64,000 nt of DNA from DASRFA01 sp035651755. GTDB taxonomy: Bacteria; Desulfobacterota; Binatia; UBA12015. Numbering within the stretch: the first letter of the stretch is position 1; each line of letters opens with the position of its first letter. The stretch spans positions 229,376 through 293,375 of the forward strand of contig DASRFA010000050.1 in assembly GCA_035651755.1 (NCBI GenBank), read 5' to 3'. The notes under the pieces are model-generated. The model was not told the DNA's origin, did not search any database, and saw only the letters and a program-made list of their open reading frames with translations. Positions 1-7,795 of this stretch are shown in pieces. The position numbers and the translations under genes are program-made.

Positions 1-327
1 CAGCAGCGCCGGCAGCGGCGCCGGCGCGCGCAGGAGGCGGAGAGCGACCCACCAGAGGATCGCCGTCGGGACGATCCACGCGAGCAGCGAAGCGACGGCG
101 CCCACGGCGAGGCTCGAGCCGTCGATGCCGGTGCCCTCGTCCCACAGGCCGGCGAGGCCGATCGTCTGGGCGGCGCCGCCGGCGACCGTGACCGCGGCCG
201 CCTGCGCCAGAGTCTCGAGCGTCGAAGGGTCGGCCGCGACCTCGCGGTACGTCGCGCGTTCCAGCACGAGAGCACCGAGGACGCGGCGGACGAAGGAAGA
301 GCCGCCCACCCGCACCGCTCGGATCAT
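1..327 (-). CDS. Integral membrane protein, Yip1-like (partial)
   Basis: The reading frame runs open from an ATG at 327 off the left edge, giving 109 codons of the N-terminus. The start is hydrophilic; then come a motif like ATYREVAADPSTLE, a first hydrophobic segment (about residues 44-58) and a second long one (about 74-98). An Arg-rich start followed by a YxEVaaDP motif and membrane helices resembles the bacterial YIP1 family, whose role is poorly defined. The gene is divergent from the ferritin-like gene at 408. The C-terminus is missing, so the family call is tentative; the coding call itself is firmer. Confidence 0.55.
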   Translation of the reverse strand, partial: MIRAVRVGGSSFVRRVLGALVLERATYREVAADPSTLETLAQAAAVTVAGGAAQTIGLAGLWDEGTGIDGSSLAVGAVASLLAWIVPTAILWWVALRLLRAPAPLPALL

Positions 328-407
328 ACGCTCCTGGCGTCGTCCCGACGAATCGGTAGAGTGTCAAGGACGCTTCGCCGGCGCCGCGCGCCGCGAAGGA
401 GGTGAGC

Positions 408-1451
408 ATGTCGACTGCCGATCGCTACGCGTTTCCCGCCGGCGAGAGCGAGTGGAGCATTCCCGGGAAGTTCGCGACCGTCTTCGAGTGGGAGTACGAG
501 AACGGCCGCGACGCGCTCAAGACCCTCTACGAGAAGGGCAAGAACCTCCAGTGGAACGCATCCACGCGGATCGACTGGTCGCAGGACCTCGATCCGGAGA
601 ACCCGCAAGGGCTGCCCGACGAGGCGATCTCCATCTTCGGCTCCGACGCCTGGAACCGCATGTCGCGCTCGGAGCGCGCGAACCTCCGTCGCCACCTGCA
701 GGCGTGGCAGCTCTCGCAGTTCCTGCACGGCGAGCAGGGAGCGCTCGTCTGCACGGCGAAGATCGTGCAGCAGGTCCCGTCGATCGACGCCAAGTTCTAC
801 GCCGCGACCCAGGTGATCGACGAGGCCCGCCACGTCGAGGCGTACGCGCGCCTCTTGCACGAGAAGTTCGAGCTCGCGTACCCGATCACCCCGACGCTGC
901 GCCGCCTGCTCGACGACATCCTGAGCGACTCGCGCTGGGACATGACGTACCTCGGCATGCAGGTGCTGATCGAGGGGCTCGCGCTCGCCGCGTTCGCCTC
1001 GATCCGCGACCAGGCGCAGAACCCGCTCGCCGCCGCCGTGAACGCCTACGTGATGCAGGACGAGGCTCGCCACGTCGCTTTCGGCCGGCTCGCGCTGCGC
1101 GACTACTACCCGCAGCTCACGCAGGCGGAGCGCGACGAGCGCGAGGAGTTCGCGGTCGAGGCGAGCTACCTGATGCGCGACCGCTTCCTCTCCGAGGAGG
1201 TGTGGGAGACCGTCGGCCTGCCGGTCGAGGAGTGCGTGGGCTGGGTCGAGGCGTCTCCCAACATGCGGGAGTTCCGCTCGCGGCTCTTCAGCCGCATCGT
1301 GCCGACGATCAAGAGCATCGGCCTCTGGGGCCCGAAGATCCGGCGCGCCTACGCGAACATGGGCATCCTCGGCTACGCCGACGTCGACGCGGAGGCCCTG
1401 GCGCGCGACGACGAGAAGATCGCCCAGGACTTCGACCAGCAGCGGCGCTAG
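408..1451 (+). CDS. Ferritin-like di-iron protein
   Basis: A 347-residue helical protein with two copies of the di-iron signature: Glu109 then E139-x2-H142 (in DEARH), and Glu189 then E219-x2-H222 (again DEARH). This is the ligand pattern of the ferritin-like superfamily that includes ribonucleotide reductase R2 and AurF-type N-oxygenases, so an O2-dependent oxidase or oxygenase is likely, with unknown substrate. An AAGGAGG ribosome site (396-402) lies five bases before ATG 408; a GTG at 402 overlaps that site and is rejected as start. It is followed after 7 bases by the TesB thioesterase, so the two are probably co-transcribed. Confidence 0.8.
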   Translation: MSTADRYAFPAGESEWSIPGKFATVFEWEYENGRDALKTLYEKGKNLQWNASTRIDWSQDLDPENPQGLPDEAISIFGSDAWNRMSRSERANLRRHLQAWQLSQFLHGEQGALVCTAKIVQQVPSIDAKFYAATQVIDEARHVEAYARLLHEKFELAYPITPTLRRLLDDILSDSRWDMTYLGMQVLIEGLALAAFASIRDQAQNPLAAAVNAYVMQDEARHVAFGRLALRDYYPQLTQAERDEREEFAVEASYLMRDRFLSEEVWETVGLPVEECVGWVEASPNMREFRSRLFSRIVPTIKSIGLWGPKIRRAYANMGILGYADVDAEALARDDEKIAQDFDQQRR

Positions 1452-1458
1452 CCCACCG

Positions 1459-2319
1459 ATGCAGGAACAGGTCGATCAGCTCATCGAGACCCTCGATCTC
1501 GAGGAGCTCGACCTCAACATCTTCCGGGGACGGAGCCCCGAGGAGAGCCGCATCCGGGTGTTCGGCGGACAGGTCGCGGGTCAAGCACTGGTCGCTGCGG
1601 GCCGCACGGTCGTTCCGGAGCTGCGCGTCCACTCGCTGCACGCCTACTTCCTCCGCCCCGGCGACCCGAAGATCCCGATCGTCTACGAGGTCGACCGCAT
1701 CCGCGACGGCAAGAGCTTCACGACCCGGCGCGTGGTCGCGATCCAGCGCGGGCGCGCGATCTTCCACCTGTCGGCATCGTTCCAGGTGGTCGAGGACGGG
1801 CCGTCGCACCAGCTGCCGATGCCGGAGGTGCCCGCGCCCGAATCGCTTCCGACGTGGGCCGAGCGCATGACCGCGCGCATGGAGGACATGTCGTCCGACA
1901 TGAAGGAGTGGTTCCTCCGGCCGCGTCCGATCGAGCTGCGCTACGTCGAGCCGCCGAAGCGCGAGCGGCACGAGCCGCGCCAGCTCATCTGGATCCGCGC
2001 CGACGGCGCGCTGCCGGACTCGCCGCTCCTCCACCAGTGCGTCGTCGCCTACGCGTCCGACATGACTCTCCTCGACACGGCGACCTTGCCGCACGGCATC
2101 TACTGGAACGACCCGCGCTACCAGATGGCGAGCCTCGACCACGCGATGTGGTTCCATCGCCCGTTCCGCGCGGACGACTGGCTGCTCTACGCGCAGGAGT
2201 CGCCGTCGGCCTCGGGCGCGCGCGGACTCTGCACGGGGCATCTCTTCGCGCGCGACGGCCGGCTCGTGGTCACGGTGGTGCAGGAAGGGCTCGTCCGCCC
2301 GATCGCGCCGCGCGGCTGA
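1459..2319 (+). CDS. tesB: Acyl-CoA thioesterase II (TesB family)
   Basis: A 286-residue double hot-dog protein that hydrolyses acyl-CoA to free acid and CoA in the cytoplasm. The N-terminal FGGQVAGQALVAA segment, the central LHAYFLRPGDP motif and the C-terminal SLDHAMWFHRPFR and QEGLVR motifs are all TesB hallmarks; the Asp, Thr and Gln of the usual catalytic trio appear conserved. Length matches the family (about 285). It starts 7 bases after the ferritin-like gene, suggesting an operon in which a di-iron enzyme modifies an acyl chain that TesB may release; that link is inference. Confidence 0.9.
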   Translation: MQEQVDQLIETLDLEELDLNIFRGRSPEESRIRVFGGQVAGQALVAAGRTVVPELRVHSLHAYFLRPGDPKIPIVYEVDRIRDGKSFTTRRVVAIQRGRAIFHLSASFQVVEDGPSHQLPMPEVPAPESLPTWAERMTARMEDMSSDMKEWFLRPRPIELRYVEPPKRERHEPRQLIWIRADGALPDSPLLHQCVVAYASDMTLLDTATLPHGIYWNDPRYQMASLDHAMWFHRPFRADDWLLYAQESPSASGARGLCTGHLFARDGRLVVTVVQEGLVRPIAPRG

Positions 2320-2351
2320 GACCGGTCGGGGACGTCGCGCGACCGCCGCCG

Positions 2352-3527
2352 TCACCTGAGGCGAGCGAGCCGGCGATCGACCTCGTCGAGCGTCTCGAGC
2401 CGCTTCGCGAACGCCCACCGCACGGTCGAGCGGCCGAGACCGGGCGTGCCGTAGAAGCTCGAGCCGGGGACGACCGCCACGCCGACGTCGCAGGCGAGGT
2501 GGCGCGCGAGCGCGTGGTCGTCGCCCTCGAAGCGAAGCGCGGAGAAGTCGCTCATGACGTAGTACGCGCCCTCGGGCGGGGTCGCGCCGAAGCCGTGGCG
2601 GTCGAGGATCGACATCATGCGGTCGCGGCGCTCGGCGTACTCGCGCCGCATCGACTCGAAGTACGCCTCCGGCATCCCGAGCGCCGCCGCGGCGGCGTAC
2701 TGAAGCGGCGCGGGCGCGCAGATCGTCAAGAAGTCGTGCACGGTGCGGACCGCGTCGGAGAGCGCGTCGGGCGCGCACGCGTACCCGAGGCGCCAGCCGG
2801 TCACGGCGAAGGTCTTCCCGAGCCCTCCGATCGCAACCGTGCGGTCCTTCATGCCGTCGAGGGCGGCGATCGGGACGTGCGTGCGGCCGTCGTGCACGAT
2901 CTGGTCGTAGATCTCGTCGGTGATCGCGATCGCGCCGAACTCCCGGCAGAGCGCCGCGACGCCCTCGAGCTCGGCGCGCGTGAAGACGCGTCCCGTCGGG
3001 TTGTGCGGCGTGTTCACGATGATCGCGCGCGTGCGCGGCGTGAAGGCGCGGCGCAGGCGCTCGGGGTCGAGCTCCCAGCGCGGCGGCGCGAGCGCGAAGT
3101 AGACCTCGCGCGCGCCGGCGAAGCGGACGGCGGGGAGGTAGTTCTCGTGGAACGGCTCGACGATGATCACCTCGTCGCCTGGGTTCGCGACCGCGAGGAC
3201 CGACGCGCAGATCGCCTCGGTGACTCCGCAGGTGACGACGACGTGGCGATCGGGGTCGTAGGCGACGCCGTAGCGGCGCGCGATGGTCTGCGCGATCGCC
3301 TCGCGGAGCGGCGGGATCCCCCACGTGACGGCGTACTGGTTGTGGCCGGCGTCGAGCGCCGCGTGCGCGGCCGCGACGATCTCGGGCGGCGGCGGAAAAT
3401 CGGGGAAGCCCTGCGCGAGGTTCACCGCGCCGTGCTGGAGCGCGAGGCGCGTCATCTCGCGGATCGTCGATTGCCGGAGGCCGTCGAGGCGCGCGGCCGC
3501 GCCCGGGATGCGGGGAGCGTCGGACAT
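2352..3527 (-). CDS. PLP-dependent aminotransferase, class I/II
   Basis: A 391-residue fold-type I aminotransferase. Visible are the N-terminal NLAQGFPDFPPP segment, NTPHNPTGRVF, the ITDEIYDQIV Asp/Tyr that contacts PLP, the Schiff-base lysine in GGLGKTFAVTGWRLGY, and a C-terminal RSTVRWAFAK holding the carboxylate-binding Arg. This is the pattern of the kynurenine/glutamine or methionine aminotransferase branch; the amino donor cannot be told. ATG 3527 sits 8 bases after the stop of the upstream SDR (3536) on the same strand, so the two form an operon. Confidence 0.9.
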   Translation of the reverse strand: MSDAPRIPGAAARLDGLRQSTIREMTRLALQHGAVNLAQGFPDFPPPPEIVAAAHAALDAGHNQYAVTWGIPPLREAIAQTIARRYGVAYDPDRHVVVTCGVTEAICASVLAVANPGDEVIIVEPFHENYLPAVRFAGAREVYFALAPPRWELDPERLRRAFTPRTRAIIVNTPHNPTGRVFTRAELEGVAALCREFGAIAITDEIYDQIVHDGRTHVPIAALDGMKDRTVAIGGLGKTFAVTGWRLGYACAPDALSDAVRTVHDFLTICAPAPLQYAAAAALGMPEAYFESMRREYAERRDRMMSILDRHGFGATPPEGAYYVMSDFSALRFEGDDHALARHLACDVGVAVVPGSSFYGTPGLGRSTVRWAFAKRLETLDEVDRRLARLR

Positions 3528-3535
3528 CGCGGCCC

Positions 3536-4324
3536 TCAGTCCGGCAGGCCGGGATCCCAGGCGACCCCGTTGATGTGGCTCCCGCCGTCCACGAAGAGCG
3601 TGTTCCCCGTCAAGTAGCGCGACTCCTCGCTCGCGAGGAAGACGGCGACCGGGCCGATGTCGTCCTCGGGGTCGCCCATCCGGCCCATCGGGTTCTGCTC
3701 GAGCAGCTTCGCCGCGTTGTCGGGCGCGGCGGCGGCGAAGGCCTGGTAGGCGGCGGTCGCGGCGGCGGGGCAGATGACGTTGACGGTGATCCCGTGGCGC
3801 GCCCACTCGCGGGCCGCGGTGCGGCTCAGCGAGCGGAGCGCCTCCTTCGAGGCGTTGTACTCGGCCGTGTACATGTGGGCGTTGACGCCGTTCAGGGAGC
3901 AGAGGTTCACGATCCGGCCGTACTTCCGCGAGCGCATGTGCGGAAAGGCTGCCTGCATCGACCAGAAGCTCGCCATGAGGCCGATCCGGAAGCCGTGCTC
4001 CATGTCGCGATCGGTCTTGTGCTCGAGGCGCGAGAACGTGCCGCCGCCCCACGCGTTGTTCACGAGGACGTCGATCCGGCCCCAGGTCTCGACGGCGGTC
4101 GCGACCATGGCGTGCACGGCGTCCTCGTCGCCGACGTCGGTCGCGACGAACCGACCGTCGCCGCCGAGCGCGGCCAGCTCCGACGCCGTGCGCTCGCCGG
4201 AGGCCGCGTCGCGCTCGGCGACCAGCACGCGGGCGCCGGCGCGCGCGAGGCTGCGCGCGATGCCGCGCCCGATCCCCATGCCGGCGCCGGTCACGACGGC
4301 GACCCGGTCGCGGAGCGATGCCAT
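3536..4324 (-). CDS. Short-chain dehydrogenase/reductase
   Basis: A 262-residue classical SDR. It has the Rossmann motif TGAGMGIGRG near residue 12, the NNAW segment (usual NNAG) and the catalytic YNASK with an upstream Ser in NLCSLNG. The C-terminus carries the usual LTGNTLFVDGG. NAD(P)-dependent oxidation or reduction of a hydroxy/keto group is expected. It precedes the aminotransferase at 2352-3527 with an 8-base gap, so an alcohol-to-ketone-to-amine sequence is conceivable but unproven. The start is ATG 4324; the divergent dioxygenase begins at 4436. Confidence 0.9.
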   Translation of the reverse strand: MASLRDRVAVVTGAGMGIGRGIARSLARAGARVLVAERDAASGERTASELAALGGDGRFVATDVGDEDAVHAMVATAVETWGRIDVLVNNAWGGGTFSRLEHKTDRDMEHGFRIGLMASFWSMQAAFPHMRSRKYGRIVNLCSLNGVNAHMYTAEYNASKEALRSLSRTAAREWARHGITVNVICPAAATAAYQAFAAAAPDNAAKLLEQNPMGRMGDPEDDIGPVAVFLASEESRYLTGNTLFVDGGSHINGVAWDPGLPD

Positions 4325-4435
4325 GGGGCGGCCGTAGCGGATCGACGACCGCCAGGAAAGCGCGGCGATGTGGGGCCCACGATCGTGGCGCCGGCTGCGA
4401 TTGCGTCCCCGGCCGGCACGTGGGTTCCTCTGGCG

Positions 4436-5257
4436 ATGCTCTCCGACGAGCAGCTCGCCGAGTTCGATCGAGCGGGATTCGTCCGGCTCCCGGCGATCGT
4501 CCCCGAAGGCGATTGCGCACGCATTCGCGAGAGCCTCTGGAGCGCTCTCGCCGCGCACGGCATCGCGCGCGGCGACCGCGCGACGTGGACGGTCGTGCAG
4601 CCGCGCCATCTGCAGGCGCTCCGGCGTGCGGGCGCGCTCGACGCGATCGCGCCGCCGGCTCTTTCCGGCGCGATCGACGACCTCCTCGGACCCGGGGCCT
4701 GGGAGCGACCGCGCCACTGGGGCGAGCCGCTCGTCAGCTTTCCCGTGCCGGGCGAGGCGTGGCGGCTGCCGCGCTCGGTGTGGCACATCGACTGGCCGGC
4801 GCACGGCGCGGCGCGCCCGCCCTTCGGGGTCAAGGTGCTCGCGTGCGCGGCGGACGTGGTGCCGCTCGGAGGCGGGACGCTCGTCGTCGCGGGGTCGCAC
4901 CGGCTCGTGTCGCGGTTCCTCGCCGAGCGGCCTCGGACGGCACCCGTCGGCTCGCGGAAGATGCGCGGCGCGCTCGTGCGCTCGTACGACTGGTTTCGCG
5001 ACCTGTGCTCCGACAGCGGCTCGAACGGCGCGGTCGCCGATCGGGCCGAGCGCTTCATGAGCGAGAGCGCCGTCCTGGACGGCGTCGCGGTGCGGGTCGT
5101 CGAGCTCACCGGCGCCGCGGGCGACGTCGTCCTCTTCCACCCGTGGCTCTTCCACGCCCCGTCGCAGAACTGCGCCCGGGAGCCGCGGCTCGTGATCGGC
5201 CACAACGTCCAGACGCCGCGAGCGCTCGCGGTCTACGCGGGAAAACCGCTTCCGTAG
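4436..5257 (+). CDS. Phytanoyl-CoA dioxygenase family protein
   Basis: A 273-residue Fe(II)/2-oxoglutarate dioxygenase of the PhyH type. The iron triad is visible as H117-x-D119 in SVWHIDWP and H240 in LFHAPSQN, followed by Arg251 (EPRLVIGHN), which would bind 2-oxoglutarate; spacing fits the family. Such enzymes hydroxylate branched acyl-CoAs or small secondary metabolites. It is a lone gene divergent from the SDR (4324), with a 111-base space that must hold promoters. The start at ATG 4436 is the first in-frame methionine before conserved sequence; no strong ribosome site is seen. Confidence 0.85.
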   Translation: MLSDEQLAEFDRAGFVRLPAIVPEGDCARIRESLWSALAAHGIARGDRATWTVVQPRHLQALRRAGALDAIAPPALSGAIDDLLGPGAWERPRHWGEPLVSFPVPGEAWRLPRSVWHIDWPAHGAARPPFGVKVLACAADVVPLGGGTLVVAGSHRLVSRFLAERPRTAPVGSRKMRGALVRSYDWFRDLCSDSGSNGAVADRAERFMSESAVLDGVAVRVVELTGAAGDVVLFHPWLFHAPSQNCAREPRLVIGHNVQTPRALAVYAGKPLP

Positions 5258-5284
5258 CGCGGCCGCCTTCGGCACGATCGCGCC

Positions 5285-5404
5285 ATGGACCTCTCCGCCG
5301 AGCTCGCCGCGCTGCGTGCGCTCGCGATGCTTCCCGCGCTCGTCTTCCTGCCGCTCGTCGTCGCGACCCTGCTCGTCCCGCTCCGCTCGCGCCGCCGCCG
5401 CTGA
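5285..5404 (+). CDS. Possible 39-residue single-helix membrane peptide
   Basis: An ATG frame 28 bases after the dioxygenase encodes a short N-terminal segment (MDLSAELAALRALA), one hydrophobic stretch of roughly 19 residues (about 14-32) and a terminal run RSRRRR, the positive-inside pattern of a small membrane protein. No clear ribosome site is visible and 39 codons in GC-rich DNA could be chance. It would be cotranscribed with the dioxygenase. The function is unknown. Confidence 0.3.
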   Translation: MDLSAELAALRALAMLPALVFLPLVVATLLVPLRSRRRR

Positions 5405-5417
5405 TCGACGCGCCGCG

Positions 5418-5457
5418 GGTGCGAAATCCGCACCGGCGCGCGCGGAATCCGCACCGG
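5418..5457. repeat. Short hairpin and 12-bp direct repeat before the DHOR gene
   Basis: A 6-bp stem (5418-5423 with 5429-5434) contains the first copy of AATCCGCACCGG (5425-5436); a second exact copy is at 5446-5457. The pair lies about 140 bases before the DHOR start and could be a tandem binding site. The remaining sequence to 5597 shows no gene; the only other clear signal is the ribosome site AAAGGAG at 5584-5590. Confidence 0.3.
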
Positions 5458-5597
5458 GTCTGGCGCGTTCGCCCGATCGGACGCAGTGCGCCGTCCCGCC
5501 GCGCGACCGCGCCGTGTCGAGCCGGCGGTGGACAGACCGTAATTTGGGTCGACGGCGAGAAAGTTGCGTGGAGCGCTCCGCCGAAAGGAGCATCCCC

Positions 5598-6794
5598 ATG
5601 CGCACGCGTCCCCGTCACCTCGTTTCGGCCATGGCGATCGCCATGGGCGCCTTCGCCGCCATGCCCGCGCTCGATGGCGCGCCCGCCGCTGCCGAGCTCG
5701 GCGCCGCGATCCCGGGCTTGACGGCCGAGGAGACCGCCCGCTTCGAAGCCGGGCGCGAAGCCTTCGCCGAGACCGAGGTCGCGGCCGACGGCCTCGGCCC
5801 CGTCTTCAACGGCGACTCCTGTGCCGCCTGTCATTCCGATCCCGCCGTCGGCGGCGGCGGCACGCGCGTCGAGACGCGCTTCGGGCGCCGGCGCCGCGGC
5901 GCGTTCGATCCGCTCGACGCGCTCGGGGGCTCGCTCCTTCAGGACCAGGGCATCGGACGAGCGGGCGCGTGCGACTTCGGCGCAGAGGTCGTGCCGCCCG
6001 AGGCGAACGTCACGGCCGGACGGCGCACGACGCCGCTGTTCGGCCTCGGGCTCGTCGACGCCGTCCCCGACGACGCGCTCACCGCGCTCGCCGCGCTCGA
6101 GCGCGTGCGCCGCCCGCAGACGGCCGGTCGTCCGCACCTGGTGCAGGACGCGGTCTCGGGGAAGACCCGTGTCGGCCGCTTCGGCTGGAAGTCGCAGGTC
6201 GCGTCCCTGCTCCACTTCTCGGCGGACGCGTACCTGAACGAGATGGGAGTCACGACCCCGATCTTCCCGAACGAGAACTGCCCGAACGGCGATTGCGCGC
6301 TCCTCGCCTGCGACCCCGTCGCCGATCCCGAGGACGAGGGCGAGGACATGGTCGCGTTCGCCGACTTCATGGCGCTCCTCGCGCCGCCGTCGCCGCGGCT
6401 CGCATCGTTCGGGCGCGAGCGGGCGCGCGGCGGCCGGGACGTGTTCGATCGCATCGGCTGCGCGGACTGCCACCTTCCGACGCTACGGAGCGGCCCGAGC
6501 GAGATCGCCGCGCTCGCGAACCGCGAGTTCGCTCCTTACTCCGACTTCCTGCTGCACGACATGGGCTCGCTCGGCGACGGCATCGACCAGGGCGATGCGA
6601 AGGGGCGCGAGATGCGGACCGCGCCCCTCTGGGGCCTGCACGCGATCTCCCGCTTCCTGCACGACGGCCGCGCGGCGACGGTCGAGGATGCGATCCTCGC
6701 CCACGACGGCCAGGCGCGGACGTCGCGCGATCGCTACCGCACGCTCGGGCGCGAGGAGCGCACGCGCCTGCTCGACTTCCTGAAGTCGCTGTGA
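5598..6794 (+). CDS. Di-haem oxidoreductase-like protein (DHOR/DUF1111)
   Basis: A 398-residue exported c-type cytochrome. A signal peptide covers about residues 1-32 (Arg-rich start, Ala-rich core). Haem sites are CAACH (75-79) and CADCH (288-292). Between them are RRTTPLFGLGLVDAVP and GRFGWKSQ, both characteristic of the DHOR/DUF1111 family, which is distantly related to cytochrome c peroxidases and MauG. A periplasmic electron-transfer or peroxidase-like role is expected. ATG 5598 has AAAGGAG seven bases upstream. The gene stands alone and is convergent with the SDR ending at 6816. It is not adjacent to the TTQ cluster 51 kb away. Confidence 0.85.
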   Translation: MRTRPRHLVSAMAIAMGAFAAMPALDGAPAAAELGAAIPGLTAEETARFEAGREAFAETEVAADGLGPVFNGDSCAACHSDPAVGGGGTRVETRFGRRRRGAFDPLDALGGSLLQDQGIGRAGACDFGAEVVPPEANVTAGRRTTPLFGLGLVDAVPDDALTALAALERVRRPQTAGRPHLVQDAVSGKTRVGRFGWKSQVASLLHFSADAYLNEMGVTTPIFPNENCPNGDCALLACDPVADPEDEGEDMVAFADFMALLAPPSPRLASFGRERARGGRDVFDRIGCADCHLPTLRSGPSEIAALANREFAPYSDFLLHDMGSLGDGIDQGDAKGREMRTAPLWGLHAISRFLHDGRAATVEDAILAHDGQARTSRDRYRTLGREERTRLLDFLKSL

Positions 6795-6815
6795 CCCGGC
6801 GCGCGCAGCGGCCGA

Positions 6816-7655
6816 TCAGCGCACCAGGCCCTTCAGCGAGTCGGCGCCGAAGAAGCGCTCGATCAGGCTCTCCACGCGCGGTCCGCGCCGGAGGGTGTGC
6901 CCGCCGTCGATCGCGAAGCACTGGCCGGTCACCCAGCTCGACTCCGGGCCGGCGAGGTAGCGGACCCCGGCGGCGATGTCCTCGACCGTCCCGAGCCGGC
7001 GGATCGGCATCTGGTCGAGGTAGTCGTCGACGATCACCCGGTCGTCGGTGAGCGGCATCGCCATGTCGGTCGGAACGAGGCCCGGGCGGACGGCGTTGGC
7101 GCGGATGCCGAGCGGTCCGAGCTCGTCGGCGGCGCAGCGGATCAGCATCTCGAGGCCGGCCTTCGACGCGCAGTACGAGCTCATGAAGCGATGCGTGAGC
7201 GGCCCGGCGATCGACGAGATCGCGACGATCGATCCCCCGCCGGCATGCTCCATCGCCTGCCCGGCATGCTTGACGGTGAGGAAGGTGCCGGTCAGGTTGA
7301 CGTCGATCGTGTAGCGCCACATGTCGACGGTGGTCGCGAAGATCGCCCCGCCGGCGCCGGCGCCCGCGTTCGCGATCGCGATGTCGAGCGAGCCGGTCGG
7401 CTTGGCGGCATGCTCGACCGCCGCCGCGACGGCGGTCTCGTCGGTGACGTCGCAGACCTTCCACTGCACGGACGCCCCCGCCGGCGCGTCCGCGGCGAGC
7501 TCGCGCGCGGCCTGCTCGAGCCGCTCCGCCGTGCGGCCGACGATCGTGACCGATGCGCCGTCGCGCAGCAGGTGTCGAGCGCACTCGAGCCCGATCCCGC
7601 TGCCCCCGCCCGTCACGAGCGCTCCCTTCCCCTTCAACGCATCATTGGCCGTCAC
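6816..7655 (-). CDS. Short-chain dehydrogenase/reductase
   Basis: A 279-residue classical SDR with TGGGSGIGLE near residue 16, IANAGAGAGG, Ser in ISSIAG, catalytic YCASK and C-terminal VTGQCFAIDGG. It resembles 3-oxoacyl-ACP reductase-like or glucose-1-dehydrogenase-like SDRs common in actinobacterial and deltaproteobacterial lipid catabolism. The start is GTG 7655: an AAGGAGG site (7661-7667 on the opposite strand) lies five bases upstream, while the next GTG (7661) overlaps that site. It is divergent from the D-2-hydroxyacid dehydrogenase, with 140 bases between the starts. Confidence 0.88.
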   Translation of the reverse strand: MTANDALKGKGALVTGGGSGIGLECARHLLRDGASVTIVGRTAERLEQAARELAADAPAGASVQWKVCDVTDETAVAAAVEHAAKPTGSLDIAIANAGAGAGGAIFATTVDMWRYTIDVNLTGTFLTVKHAGQAMEHAGGGSIVAISSIAGPLTHRFMSSYCASKAGLEMLIRCAADELGPLGIRANAVRPGLVPTDMAMPLTDDRVIVDDYLDQMPIRRLGTVEDIAAGVRYLAGPESSWVTGQCFAIDGGHTLRRGPRVESLIERFFGADSLKGLVR

Positions 7656-7763
7656 GGTCACCTCCTTCGTCGCAGTGTCGCGCACTTTTCTCTCGGCTTG
7701 AAGTGGAGAGTGGAGACGGGGTAATCGGCGGGTCAGCGCGTGTCTCGTGTGGAGGCGAGGCAA

Positions 7764-7785
7764 CCGCGACGCGGCAGCGTCGCGG
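7764..7785 (+). promoter_or_regulatory. 9-bp hairpin just before the 7796 start
   Basis: CCGCGACGC (7764-7772) and GCGTCGCGG (7777-7785) form a perfect 9-bp stem with a 4-base loop, ending 10 bases before ATG 7796. It occupies the place where a ribosome site should be, and no purine-rich site is seen, so it may restrain translation or be a protein-binding palindrome. Confidence 0.4.
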
Positions 7786-7795
7786 CAGCGCGTCC

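Noticed and set aside
125..1870. Plus-strand 581-codon frame across the ferritin-like gene
   Set aside because: Another frame holds two complete di-iron motifs and a ribosome site; this one is Arg/Pro-rich with no domain.
5598..6794. DHOR protein as the missing MauG
   Set aside because: It has two haem sites, but its motifs are of the DUF1111/DHOR family, MauG belongs to the cytochrome c peroxidase family, and the gene is 51 kb from the TTQ cluster.
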